Positions 17,000-24,859 are shown, counted from the stretch's first letter. The stretch: DNA of 64,000 nucleotides from Erythrobacter dokdonensis DSW-74 (GCF_001677335.1 NZ_LZYB01000001.1:372001-436000); one strand, 5' to 3'. Translations and numbers: made by a program. Notes: generated by a model not told the origin, from the sequence alone.

Positions 17000-17719
17000 T
17001 CAGGCTGCGTCGACCAGCACCACTTCGCTGTCTTCCAGCGCGGTGATGGTGACGGTTTCGAGCGCAGTCATGGCCACGCCGTCGCGTGCCCCGGCTTCCA
17101 CGGTCTCGGCGCCGTTGACATCCTCGATTCGCACCTTGCCCGTGGCAGGCACAAGGTAGAGCCGGCGGTCGGCCGAGCGAGGGCTGTAGGTCACGCTCTC
17201 GCCTGCCTTGATTGTTGCGCCCAGCACGCGGGCATTGGCACGGATCGGCAGCGCGTCGTTATCATTGGCTACCCCGCTCGCCAGCGGGATGAACGCGCCC
17301 GCGCGTTCGCTTTTGGGAAACTGACGCGCACCCCAGCTGGGCGCACCGCCGCGCTCGTCAGGGATGATCCAGATCTGGAACAGCGTGGTTTCCTCGTTCT
17401 CGAGATTGTATTCCGAGTGACGCACACCGTTCCCGGCGCTCATTACCTGTACGTCGCCCGCTTCGGTACGGCCCTCGTTACCCATCGAATCCCGGTGCGT
17501 GATCGCGCCGGTCCGGACATAGGTAATGATCTCCATGTCATTGTGCGGGTGGGTCGGGAAACCGGTGCCGGGAGCGATCCGGTCGTCGTTCCAGACCCGA
17601 AGGGCGCCCCAGTGGACTCGCGCCGGATCGTGGTAGTTCGCGAAAGAAAAGTGGTGATGCGCATCGAGCCAGCCGTGGTTGGCGGCACCGAGGCTGCTGA
17701 AGGGACGCAGTTCGATCAT
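17000..17719 (-). CDS. Pirin-family cupin protein
   Basis: 239 residues starting at the ATG (17719) with AAGGAG 8 bases upstream; the in-frame extension beyond it would run into the divergent regulator's promoter. Two cupin domains. The N-terminal one has the metal ligands HPHNDMEI (two His) and GVRHSEYN (His, Glu), all four iron-binding positions of pirin. Bacterial homologues such as YhhW have quercetin 2,3-dioxygenase activity; others are redox sensors. Pairing with azoR behind a LysR regulator points to an electrophile or quinone response, inferred from context. Confidence 0.9.
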   Translation of the reverse strand: MIELRPFSSLGAANHGWLDAHHHFSFANYHDPARVHWGALRVWNDDRIAPGTGFPTHPHNDMEIITYVRTGAITHRDSMGNEGRTEAGDVQVMSAGNGVRHSEYNLENEETTLFQIWIIPDERGGAPSWGARQFPKSERAGAFIPLASGVANDNDALPIRANARVLGATIKAGESVTYSPRSADRRLYLVPATGKVRIEDVNGAETVEAGARDGVAMTALETVTITALEDSEVVLVDAA

Positions 17720-17798
17720 CGCGTGTCTCCTTGGTTGCGTGTTGAGGCGGAGATAGGCCAGCGACGGTGTGCGGATAAGTGCGATAAAACTTGCCAAG

Positions 17799-17819
17799 AT
17801 GTTCGGATTATCCGAACAT
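17799..17819. promoter_or_regulatory. Perfect 21-bp palindrome, LysR operator candidate
   Basis: Arms ATGTTCGGAT and ATCCGAACAT surround a single T at 17809. Inside sits the T-N11-A form that LysR-type regulators recognise. It ends 7 bp before the LysR ATG (17827) and about 80 bp before the divergent pirin ATG, so it is well placed for autorepression and for activation of pirin-azoR. Confidence 0.75.
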
Positions 17820-17826
17820 TCACCAC

Positions 17827-18720
17827 ATGAAACTCGGTGAACCGACGCTTGATCAGTTGCACATCTTCATCGCCGTCGCCGAACACGGCAGCTTCGGGGG
17901 CGCGGCAAAGGCGATGGGGCGGGCGGTTTCGGCGGTGTCCTACGGCATCGCCCAGCTTGAGGCGCAGCTGGCGCTCTCGCTGTTCGACCGCGAAGGCTCG
18001 CGCCGCCCGGTGCTCACCCCCGAGGGAGAGGGCCTGCTGGCCGAGGCGCGGGCGGTGGTTGACGGGGTCGATGCGTTGCTGGCCAAGGCGCGCTCGCTGC
18101 ATGCCGGGCAGGAGCCTTCGCTGACGCTGGTGATCGATGTCATGGTGCCGGGCGAGGTCGCCGCACGGGTGCTCGGGAATTTCCGGCGGATGTTCCCTAC
18201 CTGCGCGCTGACCTTGCGCATCGAGGGGTTGGGCGCGGTCGCCGCCTGCCTGATCGAGGGAGGGGCGGATCTTGCCATAGGCGGACCGGTGATCGGCGAT
18301 CATCCCGCGCTGGAACGCCAGGCGGTGGGGGAGCTCGATCTCGTCCCCGTCGCCGCGCCGTCGCACCCCCTGGCACGGCCCGATGTGGCGCCGGGCGAAA
18401 GCCGCCGTCACCTGCAACTGGTGCTGACCGACCGCTCGCCGTTGACCGAGGGGCGCGAGTTCTCGGTGCTCTCGCCGCTGACCTGGCGGCTGGGTGATCT
18501 GGGCGCGAAACACTCGCTGCTGAAAGAGGGGCTGGGCTGGGGCAATATGCCGCTTGGCATGGTGGCGGGCGATCTGGCGTCAGGCGCGCTGGTGGAGCTC
18601 GACCTGCCCGAAAAGCCCGGCGCGCATTATGGCTTGAGCGCGCTCTGGCGGCGCGACACGCGACTTGGCCCGGCAGCAAGCTGGCTGGTCGATGCGTTCC
18701 GGGACGGGCTGGGGGATTAA
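17827..18720 (+). CDS. LysR-family transcriptional regulator (pirin/azoR side)
   Basis: 297 residues from the ATG at 17827; the 12-codon upstream extension crosses the palindrome and was rejected. The N-terminal winged helix is clear (LDQLHIFIAVAEHGSFGGAAKAMGRAVSAVS), followed by a periplasmic-binding-like effector domain. It is divergent from pirin, the usual arrangement for a LysR factor and its target. Its TAA shares the bases TTAA (18717-18720) with the stop of the converging GST gene. Confidence 0.93.
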   Translation: MKLGEPTLDQLHIFIAVAEHGSFGGAAKAMGRAVSAVSYGIAQLEAQLALSLFDREGSRRPVLTPEGEGLLAEARAVVDGVDALLAKARSLHAGQEPSLTLVIDVMVPGEVAARVLGNFRRMFPTCALTLRIEGLGAVAACLIEGGADLAIGGPVIGDHPALERQAVGELDLVPVAAPSHPLARPDVAPGESRRHLQLVLTDRSPLTEGREFSVLSPLTWRLGDLGAKHSLLKEGLGWGNMPLGMVAGDLASGALVELDLPEKPGAHYGLSALWRRDTRLGPAASWLVDAFRDGLGD

Positions 18721-19346
18721 GGGCCGAACAGGATCGGCGCGTCCCCCGCTTTCCAAGGGACGAATTTCTGCATGACGCGCGCAAACAGGGCGGATGTGAC
18801 GAGCTCTTCCAGCCACGTTTGCAAGCGCGGCAGCGGCTGGGCGGCGAACCAGTCGGGGTCAATGCCTGAAAACTGGCGGATGAACGGAAACAGCGCGATG
18901 TCGGTGAAGGTGCGGTTTGGACCGCACAGGAACCGCGCTGCTTCCAGCCGTTGTTCCAGCAGGCCGAGCATCGCCAGCGCGGCCGCGCGGTGGTCCACTC
19001 CGTCCGGTTCGTAGCGGTTCGGGTATTTGGCGCGGTCGAGATGGTGTTTGAACGGCCCGTCATTGGCCGCGATCAGCGCCGCATCCTCGCCCGCCAGCCA
19101 GCCTTCGGGGTCGCTCCAGCGCAGCGCCCAGCGCATGATGTCGAGACTTTCGTCAAGCACGGTGCCGTCCTCCGGCACCAGCACCGGAACGGTCGCCTTG
19201 GGCGAGGCGGCGACGAGTTCGGGCGGCTTGGCGGCGAGCTTTACCTCGCGCAGCTCCACGGTGATCCCCGCGATCCACAGCGCCATGCGCGCCCTCATCG
19301 CATAGGGGCAGCGGCGGAAGGAATAGAGCACAGGCGGCTGGCTCAC
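18717..19346 (-). CDS. Glutathione S-transferase-like protein with CPxA active site
   Basis: 209 residues from GTG at 19346, which overlaps the trhO stop as GTGA; the longer ATG frame (from 19379) is less likely. The N-terminal thioredoxin fold begins [18 protein letters not shown], with a cysteine in the glutaredoxin-like CPYA position rather than the Ser/Tyr of classical GSTs. ATVPVLV and the DES turn contact glutathione. A helical C-domain follows. Such omega-like GSTs act in thiol transfer or deglutathionylation. It is last of four tightly packed genes starting with ilvE. Confidence 0.88.
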   Translation of the reverse strand: MSQPPVLYSFRRCPYAMRARMALWIAGITVELREVKLAAKPPELVAASPKATVPVLVPEDGTVLDESLDIMRWALRWSDPEGWLAGEDAALIAANDGPFKHHLDRAKYPNRYEPDGVDHRAAALAMLGLLEQRLEAARFLCGPNRTFTDIALFPFIRQFSGIDPDWFAAQPLPRLQTWLEELVTSALFARVMQKFVPWKAGDAPILFGP

Positions 19347-20170
19347 GGCGCAGCATTCCCGCTCTCGCAGACCGGGCATGCCTCGCCGCGGGCCAGCGGG
19401 CGGCCGCAGGGGCGGCAGATCGCGCGGGTGCCGGGTTCCAGCCCGTGGCGCAGGCTCACGCGCTCGTCAAAGACGAAGCATTCGCCTTGCCACAGACTCT
19501 GTTCTTCAGGGACTTGTTCAAGATATCTGAGAATGCCTCCGCGCAGGTGATACACCTCATCTACCCCTTCCGAGCGCAGAAAGGAGGTCGATTTTTCGCA
19601 GCGGATGCCGCCGGTGCAGAACATGGCGACCTTCTTCTTGCCCGCCAGCAACTCCTCGCGGTGGGCGCGGAACCATGCGGGGAAATCGCGGAAAGAGGGC
19701 GTCGCCGGATCGACCGCGCCCGCAAAGGTGCCGATGGCGACTTCGTAGTCGTTGCGGGTGTCGATCACGAGGGTATCGGGATCGGCGATCAGCGCGTTCC
19801 AGTCATGCGGATCGACATAGGTGCCCACCGAAAGCGTGGGATCGATATCCGGCTCGCCCATCGTGACGATCTCGCGCTTGACCCGCACTTTCATGCGCTG
19901 GAACGGCATCGCGGGCGCGGTGGAGAACTTCACGTCGAGGTCGGCGCAGCCGGGCAGCGCGCGGATCGTGCCGAGCACGCTCGCCAGCGCTTTGTCGCCC
20001 CCCGCAATCGTCCCGTTGATGCCCTCGCACGCCAGCAGCAGCGTGCCCTTGACCCCCGCCGTCTCGCAGGCGGCGAGTAGCGGTTCCTTCAGAGCTTCGG
20101 GATCATCGAACCGCGTGAACTGGTAGAGCGCGGCGACGCCGACGCCCGGTTCAGCTCTTGCGGCAGGCAT
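19343..20170 (-). CDS. trhO: tRNA uridine(34) hydroxylase, rhodanese family
   Basis: 275 residues of the YceA/TrhO family, which makes 5-hydroxyuridine at the tRNA wobble position using oxygen. The N-terminal acylphosphatase-like domain ([24 protein letters not shown]) precedes a rhodanese domain with the active loop [11 protein letters not shown] (Cys185). A C-terminal Cys-rich tail (CRPCGRP...CPVC) is typical. Its start lies 20 bases inside the upstream gene and its stop overlaps the GST start, so it sits in a tightly coupled operon. Confidence 0.94.
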   Translation of the reverse strand: MPAARAEPGVGVAALYQFTRFDDPEALKEPLLAACETAGVKGTLLLACEGINGTIAGGDKALASVLGTIRALPGCADLDVKFSTAPAMPFQRMKVRVKREIVTMGEPDIDPTLSVGTYVDPHDWNALIADPDTLVIDTRNDYEVAIGTFAGAVDPATPSFRDFPAWFRAHREELLAGKKKVAMFCTGGIRCEKSTSFLRSEGVDEVYHLRGGILRYLEQVPEEQSLWQGECFVFDERVSLRHGLEPGTRAICRPCGRPLARGEACPVCESGNAAP

Positions 20171-20432
20171 AGACCCCGCTCATCGAGACTTGCGGCTTGC
20201 CCCCGGCCATCGCGATCCCGGTCACCACCGGCTCGCCCTGCGCGGCAGGGGTGCCTTTGTCGCCGCAGGCTTCGGCGGCCCTGGCTTTCAGCAGCGCGGT
20301 GCCTTGCGGGAAGGGGTTGCCCCGATCCTTGGCGGCGAAGGTGACTGTGACCTCGACCGTCTCGGCATCGCGCCAGACGATCTCGCTCGTCTGCGCAAGC
20401 AGGGCGAGGGCGGCGAAGGTCAATCCGAGCAT
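20151..20432 (-). CDS. Small exported protein of unknown function
   Basis: 93 residues. The ATG at 20432 is preceded by AGGAG, which overlaps the ilvE stop. A short hydrophobic N-terminus ([13 protein letters not shown]) is probably a signal peptide, after which come a small beta-rich domain and two cysteines (AEACGDKG near 56, VYACRKS at the end) that could form a disulfide. No family recognised. It sits between ilvE and trhO and overlaps the latter by 20 bases. Confidence 0.75.
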   Translation of the reverse strand: MLGLTFAALALLAQTSEIVWRDAETVEVTVTFAAKDRGNPFPQGTALLKARAAEACGDKGTPAAQGEPVVTGIAMAGGKPQVSMSGVYACRKS

Positions 20433-20443
20433 ATCAGCGTCTC

Positions 20444-21520
20444 CTAAACCCGCGTCACCCAGCCGTGGGTGTCGGCGATCTTGCCGGTCTGGATGCCCAC
20501 CAGCGTCTCGCGCAGGGCGGCGGTGGTCTGGCCGATGCCGCCCGCGCCGATGGTGAACTCGCCCTCCGGCCCCGCCACCTTGCCGACCGCGGTGACGACC
20601 GCCGCCGTCCCGCAGGCCATCACCTCGACAAGGTGGCCGCTCTCTGCGTCGGCGCGCCACTGGTCGATCGAATAGGGGGCTTCCGAGACCGTGAGGCCCT
20701 GCTCGGTCAGCAGCGCGATCAGGCTGTCGCGGGTGATGCCGGGCAGGATCGTGCCGGTCAGCGGCGGGGTGATGACGGTGCCGTCGGCGAAGACGAAGAA
20801 CAGGTTCATTCCGCCCAGCTCCTCGACCCACTTGCGTTCGACCGCATCGAGGAACAGCACCTGGTCATGCCCCTTGGCGAAGGCCTGTCCGGTGGGCACG
20901 AGGCTGGCGGCGTAATTGCCCCCGCACTTGGCCGCCCCCGTCCCGCCGGGGGCCGCGCGGGTGTAGTCGGAGATCCAGATGCTCACCGCCTTTGCAACGG
21001 ATTTGAAATAGTTGCCGGCCGGACTTGCGATGACGATGAACTTGTACTTCTTGGCCGGACGCACGCCGAGGAAGGCCTCGGTCGCGATCATGAAGGGGCG
21101 CAAATAAAGCGCTCCGCCCTCGACCGCCGGATACCAGTTGCCGTCGACTGCCAGCAGCGCGCGGATCGCGCCGAGGAACAGCTCTTCCGGCAGCGCGGGC
21201 ATGGCCAGCCGTTCAGCCGAGGCGTTGAAGCGCGCGGCGTTGGCTTCGGGCCGGAACAGGCCGAGCGCGCCGTCGGGGTGGCGATAGGCCTTCAGCCCCT
21301 CGAAGATCTCCTGCGCATAGTGCAGCACGCTTGCCGCCGGATCGAGCGCAATCGGCTCGCGCGGCCCAAGCACCGGCGTCTGCCAGCCGCCCAGCGCCTC
21401 GTCATAATCGATCACCACCATGTGATCGGTGAACACCGTCCCGAAACCCGGATCGGCGATCAGCGCATCGCGGGTGGCGTCGGGCGTGGGCGAGGGGTGG
21501 GGCAGGCGGGTGAATTGCAT
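20444..21520 (-). CDS. ilvE: Branched-chain amino-acid aminotransferase
   Basis: 358 residues, PLP fold type IV, the longer class II BCAT type. QEIFEGLKAYR and ALYLRPFMIAT shape the active site, the PLP lysine is in TGAAKCGGNYAASL (Lys198), and EVMACGTAAVVT binds the phosphate. It exchanges amino groups between glutamate and the keto acids of Leu, Ile and Val. It heads a four-gene leftward cluster. A terminator and an 18-codon ORF lie upstream (21717-21868) and could form a leader for this gene, although that ORF has no Leu, Ile or Val codon. Confidence 0.96.
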   Translation of the reverse strand: MQFTRLPHPSPTPDATRDALIADPGFGTVFTDHMVVIDYDEALGGWQTPVLGPREPIALDPAASVLHYAQEIFEGLKAYRHPDGALGLFRPEANAARFNASAERLAMPALPEELFLGAIRALLAVDGNWYPAVEGGALYLRPFMIATEAFLGVRPAKKYKFIVIASPAGNYFKSVAKAVSIWISDYTRAAPGGTGAAKCGGNYAASLVPTGQAFAKGHDQVLFLDAVERKWVEELGGMNLFFVFADGTVITPPLTGTILPGITRDSLIALLTEQGLTVSEAPYSIDQWRADAESGHLVEVMACGTAAVVTAVGKVAGPEGEFTIGAGGIGQTTAALRETLVGIQTGKIADTHGWVTRV

Positions 21521-21716
21521 GAAACGCGCCTAATCCTGCGGGCCGCGCAGAGCAAGATTACTCTTTGGCGCGATTTCGGGCCGCAGGCGCCCAGGCGCTT
21601 TCGAAAACGAGAACGGGCCACAGGCCCGCAAGCGCGACTGCGCGCCCGCAGCGGGTCCGCAGCAAAGCGGAGGACGCATAGCGAGCACGTCCTCGCGGAG
21701 GCGAGGACGCAAGACA

Positions 21717-21760
21717 CAAATGAAAAGGGCGTCCCCAGCCCGTCGGTGGAAACGCCCTTT
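21717..21760 (-). terminator. Intrinsic terminator downstream of the 18-codon ORF
   Basis: Read leftward: AAAGGGCGT, a 19-nt loop, ACGCCCTTT, then TTCATTT. It sits between the small ORF at 21812-21868 and ilvE, so it either ends a short transcript or attenuates ilvE. Confidence 0.7.
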
Positions 21761-21811
21761 CATGGTCAGCGGCCAGGAAGTGCCGCTCACGAAGCCTCTA
21801 GAGGTAATGGA

Positions 21812-21868
21812 TTACCGGTAGTGCCTCGCGCGGAAACTTGCCGACCTCTCTGCTGAACCATGAGACAT
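21812..21868 (-). CDS. Candidate 18-residue basic peptide with an extreme ribosome binding site
   Basis: The minus strand carries MSHGSAERSASFRARHYR, ending TAA (21812-21814). Directly upstream, 21870-21884 reads GAAAGGAGGTGATCC, complementary over 15 bases to the 3' end of 16S rRNA, with GGAGG seven bases from the ATG. Between its stop and the terminator are a CCTCTAGAGG palindrome and an AGCGGC/GCCGCT hairpin. The peptide is basic and Ser/Arg/His-rich, with no membrane segment. It could be a real small protein, a leader controlling ilvE, or an RNA that captures ribosomes. Confidence 0.5.
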   Translation of the reverse strand: MSHGSAERSASFRARHYR

Positions 21869-22276
21869 CGGATCACCTCCTTTCGCGCTAGTGTGCCAGG
21901 ACCCTCTCGTATCACCGGGGGCCGAGGACCGCGTTCGCCGCTGGCCTCGGTATGCAATGTGAATCATGGGAAGGCGCGCGACAAGACTTGAATAATGTTT
22001 TTCCCACGTCATACTCACATGTCGCTGCGCAGTGCCGCAGGACCGCGCGCCCGAGGGAAGCCTCCGGGCGCTTTTCATTTGCGCGGCGGGTTGTGGACAG
22101 GCTGAGCACAAGCCTGTGGATATTAATGTATGGAATCGGAAGTCCTTGTGTGCGTGCCCGCCTGCGCGGGCAGGTCCTCGGGTCTGTTCCTTCGCTGCGC
22201 TACGGGCCCCTGTGGACGGACGGTCGCCCTTGCGGACCCTGTGGGTCCGAACCGGTGCGCACGGTCTACGTTTCGC
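21869..22276. other. Structured non-coding region
   Basis: Holds the leader of the 18-codon ORF with a CCGAGG/CCTCGG hairpin (about 21919-21947), a rightward terminator (22047-22075), two DnaA-box-like 9-mers (22091-22123) and a CGGACCC-TGT-GGGTCCG hairpin (22233-22249). No convincing ORF otherwise. Confidence 0.5.
22047..22075 (+). terminator. Orphan rightward intrinsic terminator
   Basis: GCGCCCGAGG, GAAG loop, CCTCCGGGCGC (one bulged C) followed by TTTTCATTT. No rightward gene ends here. A weak promoter (TTGAAT 21988-21993, CATACT 22010-22015) would give an RNA of only about 55 nt. Confidence 0.55.
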
Positions 22277-22831
22277 CTATCCTCTGCAATCCTCGATCAC
22301 GCGCGTCACCTCGGCCCAGCTGGGAAGGTAGAGCGGCGGAAGGCCTTCGGTCTCGATCGCGAAGCGCCCCTTGCTGAGCGCCATGGCATCGAGCAGCGGA
22401 TCGGACGCGAGCAGGCTGGCAGTGAGATAGGGGTTGGTGTCCTCGGCCTGAACCACTGCAAGACTGCGCGTCCCGGTTTCGGTGCGGATCGTCATGGCAA
22501 GCGGCGCGGGGTTCGTGCCTGCCCGCCACAGGTCGATGGTCCGGGCCGCCCGGTTGCAGGTCATCACGAAATCGCCCTTGCCGCCCGCGCCGACAAATAC
22601 CGCCAGCGGGCCGGCTGCGCCGGCTTCGTAACGCCAGTCGCCCGGCGTGATCGCCGCGTTGATCCAGTTATCGTTCGGAACGGCCTGCAGCACCGGGGGC
22701 GCGGGAGGCGCGGGCACAGGCGCAGGTGCCGGGCGCGCAACCGGGGCAGGGGCAGGTGGAACCTTGGCCGCGGGCACGCAGCCGGCCAGCGCAGCAAGGG
22801 CGAGGGCGAGGAGGGGCAGGGCAGCTTTCAT
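22277..22831 (-). CDS. Proline-rich lipoprotein of unknown function
   Basis: 184 residues from the ATG at 22831, chosen because it begins a clean lipoprotein signal with lipobox LAGC (Cys18). A linker of Pro-Ala-Val repeats (about 22-55) is followed by a compact domain (NDNWINAAITPGDWRYE ... FVMTCNRAARTIDLWRAG) common as an unnamed protein in Sphingomonadales. It probably faces the periplasm from the membrane. It is divergent from tlyA. Function unknown. Confidence 0.82.
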   Translation of the reverse strand: MKAALPLLALALAALAGCVPAAKVPPAPAPVARPAPAPVPAPPAPPVLQAVPNDNWINAAITPGDWRYEAGAAGPLAVFVGAGGKGDFVMTCNRAARTIDLWRAGTNPAPLAMTIRTETGTRSLAVVQAEDTNPYLTASLLASDPLLDAMALSKGRFAIETEGLPPLYLPSWAEVTRVIEDCRG

Positions 22832-22883
22832 CGCGCTACTTTGCGCGCTAGGAGCCACCCCTGTCCACCCTCTTGGAACGCTC

Positions 22884-23648
22884 ATGCCCGAAACGCCGTC
22901 CCGCCCCGCCAAGCCGCAAAAGCGCCGCGTCGATCAGCTATTGGTCGAGCGCGGGCTGGCTGAAAGCCGCGCACGGGCGCAGGCGCTGGTGATGGCGGGG
23001 CTGGTGTTTGCGGGCGAGGTCAAGATCGACAAGCCCGGCCAGCAGGTCGCCGTTGATGCGGCGCTCGATGTGCGCGGGCGCGACCATCCCTGGGTCAGCC
23101 GGGGCGGGATCAAGCTGGCGCACGCGCTGGAGCATTTCGACCTCGACCCGGCAGGGGCGGTGGCGATGGATATCGGCTCGTCCACCGGGGGCTTTACCGA
23201 TGTGCTGCTGACCCACGGGGCGGATCACGTCTTCTGCGTCGACAGCGGCACCAACCAGCTGGCATGGAAATTGCGCGAAGACCCGCGCGTCACCGTGCTC
23301 GAACAGCTCTCCGCCCGGCTGCTGACGCCCGAACATATCGACCGCCCCTGCAACTGGGTGGTGTGTGATGCCAGCTTCATCAGCCTTGCCAAGGTGCTGG
23401 AGGTGCCATTGCAACTCGCCGCGCCGCAGTGCCGTCTCGTTGCGCTGATCAAGCCGCAGTTCGAAGTCGGACGGGAGGAGGTCGGCAAGGGTGGGGTGGT
23501 GCGCGATCCCGTGCTTCACCAGCGCGTGTGCGCCGAGGTGCGCGGCTGGCTCGAAGGGCTGGGCTGGGCGGTCGAAGGTATCGTGGAAAGCCCGATTACC
23601 GGACCGCAGGGCAACGTCGAATTCCTGATCAGCGCGCGGCGCTGTTGA
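22884..23648 (+). CDS. tlyA: TlyA-family rRNA 2'-O-methyltransferase
   Basis: 254 residues. The N-terminal S4 RNA-binding domain (RRVDQLLVERGLAESRARAQALVMAGLVFAGEV, in two blocks) is followed by a FtsJ-like Rossmann methyltransferase with the SAM motif MDIGSSTGGFTDVLL and FCVDSGTNQL, then LIKPQFEVGREEVGKGGVVRD. Family members methylate cytidines of 16S and/or 23S rRNA; the mycobacterial enzyme also determines capreomycin sensitivity. The start is the first ATG after the divergent promoter; the longer open frame overlaps the lipoprotein gene. Confidence 0.92.
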   Translation: MPETPSRPAKPQKRRVDQLLVERGLAESRARAQALVMAGLVFAGEVKIDKPGQQVAVDAALDVRGRDHPWVSRGGIKLAHALEHFDLDPAGAVAMDIGSSTGGFTDVLLTHGADHVFCVDSGTNQLAWKLREDPRVTVLEQLSARLLTPEHIDRPCNWVVCDASFISLAKVLEVPLQLAAPQCRLVALIKPQFEVGREEVGKGGVVRDPVLHQRVCAEVRGWLEGLGWAVEGIVESPITGPQGNVEFLISARRC

Positions 23649-23652
23649 GTCA

Positions 23653-23688
23653 CCAACGAAAAGGCCGGCACCAACGAAAAGGCCGGCA
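23653..23688. repeat. Two perfect tandem 18-bp units
   Basis: CCAACGAAAAGGCCGGCA occurs at 23653-23670 and 23671-23688. The unit contains the distal arm and tail of the adjacent terminator, so a terminator half has been duplicated. Confidence 0.85.
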
Positions 23689-23713
23689 GCAACCCCTGGG
23701 GTCACTGCCGGCC
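23677..23713 (-). terminator. Terminator of the acidic lipoprotein gene
   Basis: Leftward: GGCCGGCAGTGACCCC, short turn, GGGGTTGCTGCCGGCC, then TTTTCG. It lies 50 bp after the lipoprotein stop and also faces the tlyA end. Confidence 0.75.
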
Positions 23714-23764
23714 TGATCCGTGTCCGTGAACCGGCATTACGCCGGCACCGAAACGTGCTGGCGA

Positions 23765-23995
23765 TTACTCGGCAGCAGCTTCTTCAGCCGGAGCTTCTTC
23801 GGTCATGGCTTCGCCTTCGGCAGCCATTTCGCCTTCGGCAGCCATCGCGTCTTCGGCCGGAGCTTCTTCGGTGGTGGCTTCTTCGGCAACCGCGGTGGTG
23901 TCGGCTTCGGTGGCGGCTTCTTCAGCCGGGGCCGAGCAAGCAGCGGTGACGGTGGCGAGGCCGGCGACGGCGATCAGAGCAGCGATCTTCTTCAT
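23765..23995 (-). CDS. Small acidic Ala/Glu-rich lipoprotein
   Basis: 76 residues. A classical lipoprotein signal (KKIAALIAVAGLATVTAAC) puts the lipidated Cys at 20. The mature part is almost only Ala, Glu, Thr and Met in degenerate repeats (EEA, AAEGEM, TEEAPAEEA), strongly acidic and probably disordered. It resembles a group of tiny unnamed lipoproteins in Sphingomonadales. It is a monocistronic gene with its own terminator. Its role is unknown; envelope spacing or stress functions are guesses. Confidence 0.8.
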   Translation of the reverse strand: MKKIAALIAVAGLATVTAACSAPAEEAATEADTTAVAEEATTEEAPAEDAMAAEGEMAAEGEAMTEEAPAEEAAAE

Positions 23996-24200
23996 GGTTC
24001 ATTCCCCTGTAGGGCCGGGTTGCCGGCCTGCAATGAGCGGAAGCGCGGGTTGGTTATCTTCCTGCCGCCACCACGCTTCCGAATCACGGCAGGAATGTGG
24101 CAGGCCTTAGCAGAGTGCAGCGTCATGCCCCAAGCCTTTCCTTTTCCCGCGGGCCGGCGGGACATCTTTTTGTCGGCTTTGCGGTAGGAGGTGGTCCAAT

Positions 24201-24314
24201 ATGGGTCAGAATTCCGCAGCGAATTTGGCGCGCGCGGGCGGCTCTGTTATCGCCTTTCCGCGACGGTCGGGCGCGGGAGAATCACCTGCGCCCAGGCATG
24301 GGGAAACAGAATGA
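24201..24314 (+). CDS. 37-residue ORF translationally coupled to tspO
   Basis: AGGAGGTGG lies 9 bases before an ATG at 24201, the best ribosome site in this stretch. The 37-codon frame contains SVIAFPRRSG and ends TGA at 24312-24314, overlapping the tspO ATG as ATGA. The tspO start itself lacks a good site, which fits coupled translation. The peptide is basic, without a membrane segment or signal. It may be a small protein or only a translational leader. Confidence 0.6.
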   Translation: MGQNSAANLARAGGSVIAFPRRSGAGESPAPRHGETE

Positions 24315-24859
24315 ACGTCCTTGCTTCCAAACAACAATTGCGTGCGAGCTTCCTGCGCTGGGCGCTGTTTCTGGTGCCTCTGGTGCTGCTGATCGGCTTT
24401 ACCGCCGGCCAGTTGGGCGGCCCCGATACGCCGTGGTTTGCCGGACTGGAAAAGCCCGCAATCTATCCCCCGACGGCTGTTTTCGGGATCGTATGGAGTA
24501 TCCTGTTCGTGCTGATCGGCCTGTCTCTCGCGCTCGTGGCGAGCGCCTGGGGTGCCCCCGGACGAGGGCTCGCGCTTGGTGTGTTCGCGGTGCAATTCCT
24601 GCTGACGCAGGGTTGGACCGCGGTGTTTTTCGGGATGCAGGACATGACCGGCGGGCTTTATCTGCTGGGCGCTTCGGCGGTGCTGCTGGTCGCGGCGGTC
24701 GCGCTGGTCTGGCGCGTGCGGCGCGTGGCGGGGCTGCTGTTGCTGCCCTATCTTGCCTGGGTGTGCTTTGCCGGGGTGCTTAACTACGCTTTCATTCAGG
24801 CCAATCCAGACGGCGGCCTGCGCGGATCGAGCGGCGCGCAGATGCGGGTTGAATTGTGA
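24311..24859 (+). CDS. tspO: TspO/MBR family membrane protein
   Basis: 182 residues with five membrane helices. The family signature is clear: GGPDTPWFAGLEKPAIYPP followed by VFGIVWSILFVLIGLSLALV, and later LNYAFIQANP. TspO binds porphyrins and cholesterol-like ligands and, in photosynthetic alphaproteobacteria, tunes expression of photopigment genes in response to oxygen. Such a role would be natural if this strain belongs to the aerobic anoxygenic phototrophs, but no photosynthesis gene is in the window. Tryptophan content is lower than in some relatives. Confidence 0.93.
   Translation: MNVLASKQQLRASFLRWALFLVPLVLLIGFTAGQLGGPDTPWFAGLEKPAIYPPTAVFGIVWSILFVLIGLSLALVASAWGAPGRGLALGVFAVQFLLTQGWTAVFFGMQDMTGGLYLLGASAVLLVAAVALVWRVRRVAGLLLLPYLAWVCFAGVLNYAFIQANPDGGLRGSSGAQMRVEL

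Noticed and set aside
21870..21884. Plus strand reads GGATCACCTCCTTTC, identical to the 16S rRNA 3' end
   Set aside because: No other 16S sequence surrounds it. It is better explained as the complement of a very strong Shine-Dalgarno site on the minus strand.
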